64,000 bases of DNA. It comes from Sinorhizobium sp. B11. Its GTDB lineage: Bacteria; Pseudomonadota; Alphaproteobacteria; Rhizobiales; Rhizobiaceae. Positions 60,979 through 64,000 of the stretch are shown piece by piece. The DNA is taken from the NCBI GenBank assembly GCA_039725955.1, contig CP091033.1, positions 1,240,001 through 1,304,000 on the forward strand, given 5' to 3'. Position 1 is the stretch's first letter. Each line of letters opens with the position of its first letter. Made by a program: the position numbers and the translations under genes. Below the pieces are notes generated by a model. The model made no database searches and was not told the DNA's origin. It saw nothing but the letters and a program-made list of their open reading frames with translations.

Positions 60979-62592
60979 CTAGGTTTGGGATTCCTCAGAG
61001 TATTCGGCTGGTGTCGGCCATATGAGTGCGAATAGCGGATCAAAGACATCGATCCGGCCGGTTTCTTGCCAGGCGCCGACACAATAGTTGGATGGCGCAA
61101 ACAAACGGCGCGATTTATCCGGCAACTCGATCGGGAAAGCTACTGCCGGCGGAGCCTTGGTCATCCTCAATCCGGATGGCAGACCAATGGTCCGATTATG
61201 GAATTGAACGTCCGCATACCTGGCATTTTCGCCGATATCATAATGCGCCTCCCGCAATCGGCCGGGAAAATCCCGGTGCGAGATCACGTCGCCGTCAAAG
61301 ACAATGCCAAGAGACCTCCAGGAACGGGTAAAGCAATTCTCTTCAAAGCGGAGCAGATCTTCCTGTTCGCTCAAGGGACAGAAGTCCAAGCTCCAGCCTG
61401 ATCCGAATGGAGAACAACTCTCCCATTTGAATTTATCGGCGTCAGTCGCATAGCCAATGAGGTTGTTGCGATGCTCCAGCTTCGCAAATCTCTTCTTCTT
61501 GGCAATCGGCGCTCGAAGGAGCCAGGTATTGTTGAAGACGTAATGCGGTCCATCCGCAATATGCTTTTCGGGAAACTTGAAGAGTACGCCCTTGGCATGC
61601 TTGTCGCCTTCGGGTCCGGGAATGTGAATGTTCCAGCCAAGATTGCCATAGACATAAAAATAGCCGGAGCGCTGCATTTCGAAGGAAAACGGCATGTAGC
61701 AATCGACGAACTGGTTTCGACGGATCGTCCAGTTCCATGCGAAATTCTCGGGCTCGACGGCATTGTCCTTTATCCGCACGAACCAGTTATCTTCGATGAG
61801 TATATTCCGGGCGAAGGCCTCCTTGGTGGACTCCGATGCCTGATTGAAGAAATGAACGCCGTTGAATGCGTCTGTGATGACGTTGTCGCGGATGATGACA
61901 TATCCGGCAATGGTCCAGGCGCGGAAGAAATCGCCGTCATAGGCACGTGCATCGCCGTTCGGATCAACCGGACCATCCTCGTCGCCAGATCCGTGCACCT
62001 GCTTCCAGAGGATATCGCTCCAAAGCCTGCAGTCCGTCGGGGACAAGTCGGCACGAACGTGACCATTGCCCCTGATCGATAGAACGTCGTCTTCGCCGTG
62101 GCTTTTCGTATCCTGCACCCAGCTGCATTTTTCGACGAGCAGGTGACGCGTGTAGGGGCCGGCCGCACCGATCGCAATGCATCCTCCCCTGAAATCGACG
62201 CGGCGTATGAAAATGTGCTGGCAATTGTCGAGGTATATTGCTGTCGGCCAGCAGTTCCTGAAAACCAGTTCGTCGATGATAACCCATTGGCAGTCGCGCA
62301 ATGTCAAAGCCGCATTGTCGGCCATGAAATAGATACCGGGAAACGAACCGCCCTTCTGGTGAGCGGCAGCCAGTTTGTTCGCAGTTTCCTGGTAGGCGTC
62401 GAAGTCCATATCAGAGCCCAGGGTTGCTCCCGGACCGGTGATGCATATAGGACGTTCCTCGGAACCTCGTTTACCTGTTATCGTTATCGGATCGGAGTAA
62501 CGGCCTTTTTTCAGGTAAAGCTCATCACCCGGTCCGAGCCGGTTGAGCTTCCTATTGATATCTTCGGCATTGACCTTTATTTGCGCTTTCAT
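60979..62592 (-). CDS. Right-handed beta-helix protein, possible polysaccharide lyase/hydrolase
   Basis: A 537-residue protein with repeating short strands typical of a right-handed parallel beta-helix: LTLRDCQWVIIDELVFRN, YLDNCQHIFIRRVDFRG, YVIIRDNVITDAFNGVHFFN, NILIEDNWFVRIKDNAVEPE. An N-terminal segment (AEDINRKLNRLGPGDELYLK) is like the lead-in of PL6/NosD-type beta-helix proteins. There is no signal peptide, which is unusual for polysaccharide lyases, so an intracellular or unconventionally exported role is possible. It is transcribed alone on the minus strand, between the GH95 operon and the AmiC-like gene. I cannot identify catalytic residues. It could be a lyase, epimerase or tailspike-like protein. 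Confidence 0.7.
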   Translation of the reverse strand: MKAQIKVNAEDINRKLNRLGPGDELYLKKGRYSDPITITGKRGSEERPICITGPGATLGSDMDFDAYQETANKLAAAHQKGGSFPGIYFMADNAALTLRDCQWVIIDELVFRNCWPTAIYLDNCQHIFIRRVDFRGGCIAIGAAGPYTRHLLVEKCSWVQDTKSHGEDDVLSIRGNGHVRADLSPTDCRLWSDILWKQVHGSGDEDGPVDPNGDARAYDGDFFRAWTIAGYVIIRDNVITDAFNGVHFFNQASESTKEAFARNILIEDNWFVRIKDNAVEPENFAWNWTIRRNQFVDCYMPFSFEMQRSGYFYVYGNLGWNIHIPGPEGDKHAKGVLFKFPEKHIADGPHYVFNNTWLLRAPIAKKKRFAKLEHRNNLIGYATDADKFKWESCSPFGSGWSLDFCPLSEQEDLLRFEENCFTRSWRSLGIVFDGDVISHRDFPGRLREAHYDIGENARYADVQFHNRTIGLPSGLRMTKAPPAVAFPIELPDKSRRLFAPSNYCVGAWQETGRIDVFDPLFALIWPTPAEYSEESQT

Positions 62593-62757
62593 TCAATGCC
62601 GCCCCAATAAAAAACGTCATCGACACTATCGTCTGAGTTGATGTTTTTGCAAGCACTCCCGCTGATGTCTCGCACGGCGCAAAAGCTTCATCGTCAGGCC
62701 TTCGGCCTGCAGTTGTGATCTTACGGTGTCGCCCCTCGTATTTCGCCCGACGCGCGC

Positions 62758-62786
62758 TTGACAAAGTTGAAGTGCCTGTATTTTAT
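62758..62786 (+). promoter_or_regulatory. Sigma-70-type promoter for the AmiC-like gene
   Basis: TTGACA (62758-62763) and TTTTAT (62781-62786) are separated by the ideal 17 bases. Transcription would begin near 62793, leaving a leader of roughly 125 bases before the AmiC-like start. Confidence 0.65.
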
Positions 62787-62854
62787 TCAAGCCTGCGGAT
62801 TAGGCAAAACGCTCCGCATTCTCACATGACTTCGATAGTCGCTGGGCAGTTTCG

Positions 62855-62901
62855 CCCCATGATGGCCCCGTCGCGGATGGGACGCTTTCATGGGGTTTTT
62901 T
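62855..62901 (+). terminator. Leader terminator, candidate antitermination control element
   Basis: CCCCATGA (62855-62862) pairs perfectly with TCATGGGG (62888-62895), followed at once by six T. An upstream hairpin GGGC-AGTTTC-GCCC (62844-62857) shares bases with the left arm, so the two structures exclude each other. Lying 16 bases before the AmiC-like start, it looks like a regulated leader terminator of the kind AmiR-type (ANTAR) proteins overcome. Confidence 0.7.
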
Positions 62902-62917
62902 GGTTTTTGGCTTGAAG

Positions 62918-64000
62918 ATGAATGATGCGTTGAAAATTGGCATTCTTTACTCCACCACCGGCCCCTACGGCTCGATGGGGCGCGACGCACGCGATGGCGC
63001 AGAATTCGCGATTGCCGAATTCGCCGCGACGAGCGGTCGGCCGGTCGAACCGGTCTTCTTTGATCCGCAAGCTGATCTTGCCGCCTATCTCGAAGGTGCC
63101 CGTCGTCTGCTGCGTGCCGGCTGCCGTCATATCGTCGGCACCATTACCTCGGCCGCCCGCAAGGAGGTCATCCCGCTTATCGAAAAACATGACGCGCTGC
63201 TTTGGTACATGTGTCCCTACGAGGGTTTCGAGGCGAATGAGAATGTCATCTATGTCGGTGGTTGCCCCAACCAGCATCTCCTGCCGCTTTTTGAGCACCT
63301 GATCCCACGCTACGGCAACCGGCCCTATCTCGTCGGCGCCAATTATGTCTGGGGCTGGGAGATGAATCGGCTTGCCCGTGAACTCACTGCCAATGCCGGT
63401 GGCGAGGTCCTCGGAGAGCGCTATCTGCCGCTTGAGGAAACCGCAGTCGAGCGCATTGTCGCCGATATCGAGCAGCGCCGTCCGAGCTTCATCCTCAACA
63501 ATCTGATCGGGCCGTCGAGCTATGCCTTCCACGAAGCGATCCGGCGGCTTGCCGATCGCGACCCCGCCTTCCGGCCGGAGAACTGCCCTGTTGTCAGCTG
63601 CGACCTGATGGAATGCGAGCTCGATGATATCGCACCGGGGGCCGCGACTGGCCAGCTCTGTGCCGCCTCCTATTTCGACAGTATCGCGACATCCGAAAAC
63701 GCCGAATTCAAGCAGCGGATCGTGGCCCACTTTGGTGCCGAACGCCGTATCTCCAGCGTCTTTGCCAGTGCCTATACAGCCGTGCGGCTCTGCGTCGATG
63801 CGATTGTGGCGGCCGGGGTTGACGAGCCTTCTGCGGTACGCAGGGAATTGTACGGCAAGAGCTGGGCGACACCTTTCGGCGCGCTCAACATCGACCGTGA
63901 GACGAACCACGCGGCCCTGCCCTTCCACCTCGGTTGCATCAATGCTCAGAACGGCTTCGATGTGATCGCCTCGCGCCCGCCGCTCGCCGCCGATCCCTAT
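62918..64000 (+). CDS. AmiC-like amide/urea-type sensor or ABC binding protein, partial
   Basis: The first 361 codons lie in the window; the gene continues beyond the right edge. The protein opens LKIGILYSTTGPYGSMGRDA, a type I periplasmic-binding-protein fold of the AmiC/urea-binding (Peripla_BP_5/6) group, with PYLVGANYVWGWEMNRLARE and SAYTAVRLCVDAI typical of the family. There is no signal peptide, so it resembles AmiC, the cytoplasmic amide sensor that holds the antiterminator AmiR inactive, rather than an exported transporter subunit. The start ATG at 62918 has only a weak upstream TTGAAG. A promoter and leader terminator lie directly upstream. I expect an amiR-like gene and amide/urea transport or amidase genes beyond the window. 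Confidence 0.82.
   Translation, partial: MNDALKIGILYSTTGPYGSMGRDARDGAEFAIAEFAATSGRPVEPVFFDPQADLAAYLEGARRLLRAGCRHIVGTITSAARKEVIPLIEKHDALLWYMCPYEGFEANENVIYVGGCPNQHLLPLFEHLIPRYGNRPYLVGANYVWGWEMNRLARELTANAGGEVLGERYLPLEETAVERIVADIEQRRPSFILNNLIGPSSYAFHEAIRRLADRDPAFRPENCPVVSCDLMECELDDIAPGAATGQLCAASYFDSIATSENAEFKQRIVAHFGAERRISSVFASAYTAVRLCVDAIVAAGVDEPSAVRRELYGKSWATPFGALNIDRETNHAALPFHLGCINAQNGFDVIASRPPLAADPY

Larger units (their letters stand above)
62593..62917. promoter_or_regulatory. Divergent region and transcribed leader of the AmiC-like gene
   Basis: About 325 bases without a gene. It contains a strong promoter, a series of small hairpins and a Rho-independent terminator directly upstream of the AmiC-like gene (listed separately). 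A CAGGCC-TTC-GGCCTG hairpin lies at 62695-62709, upstream of the promoter. Confidence 0.65.

Noticed and set aside
1..64000. CRISPR arrays, tRNA or rRNA genes, insertion sequences
   Set aside because: I saw no regular direct repeats with spacers, no tRNA-like cloverleaf, no rRNA sequence and no transposase motif in the window.

Overview
The window looks like part of a GC-rich rhizobial (alphaproteobacterial, Rhizobium/Agrobacterium-like) replicon. Reasons: the truncated left-edge gene opens like Agrobacterium D-psicose 3-epimerase, one outer-membrane protein looks like the rhizobial lipid A oxidase LpxQ, ribosome sites are strong GGAGG types, and carbohydrate ABC transporters are densely packed. 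I see no rRNA, tRNA, CRISPR array, insertion sequence or replication origin. The content fits an accessory catabolic replicon or island, but the sequence alone does not prove that.

Layout. (1) 1-7646: a ribose-type ABC transporter (binding protein, ATPase, two permeases) with two 3-epimerase-family enzymes and a P-loop sugar kinase. A divergent LacI regulator faces it across a perfect 18-bp palindrome. This looks like a rare-ketose uptake unit. (2) 7769-17216: a tightly packed six-gene operon encoding an old-yellow-enzyme-like reductase, three membrane-anchored diheme c-type cytochromes, a small membrane protein and a GMC oxidoreductase. I cannot match it to a known pathway; it is the best candidate here for an undescribed system. 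(3) 17725-21535: an exported protein of unknown function, then a papain-like protease fused to an alpha/beta hydrolase. (4) 21659-23532: TetR regulator divergent from a beta-lactamase-fold serine hydrolase. (5) 23965-27614: a second ribose-type ABC transporter. (6) 27611-31841: a decayed hydrolase fragment, then a PAP2 phosphatase, a two-component system and the LpxQ-like protein, probably an envelope/lipid A remodelling group. (7) 32434-43689: a sugar-acid region: three enolase-superfamily enzymes and a GntR regulator on the minus strand, divergent from an ABC transporter, a galactonate-dehydratase-like enzyme and an RraA/HMG-aldolase-fold enzyme. (8) 44022-46999: two glycosyltransferases and a DUF2934 protein. 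(9) 47680-60837: a glycoside-hydrolase-like protein, an IclR regulator, then an operon with transporter, a second hydrolase-like protein, LacI regulator, ATPase and a GH95 alpha-fucosidase/galactosidase. This fits import of fucosylated (plant xyloglucan-type) oligosaccharides and cytoplasmic cleavage. (10) 60979-64000: a beta-helix protein and the start of an AmiC-like sensor gene preceded by a leader with a textbook terminator, suggesting antitermination control.

Three genes between 39725 and 45819 each carry one surplus base in a homopolymer (TTT, A7, GGGG). Removing that base restores a full-length protein of normal size. They are reported as frameshifted, but sequence error is a serious alternative.

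A recurring design is an intercistronic stem-loop directly after the binding-protein gene in three of the four transport operons, which would favour excess binding protein over membrane components.
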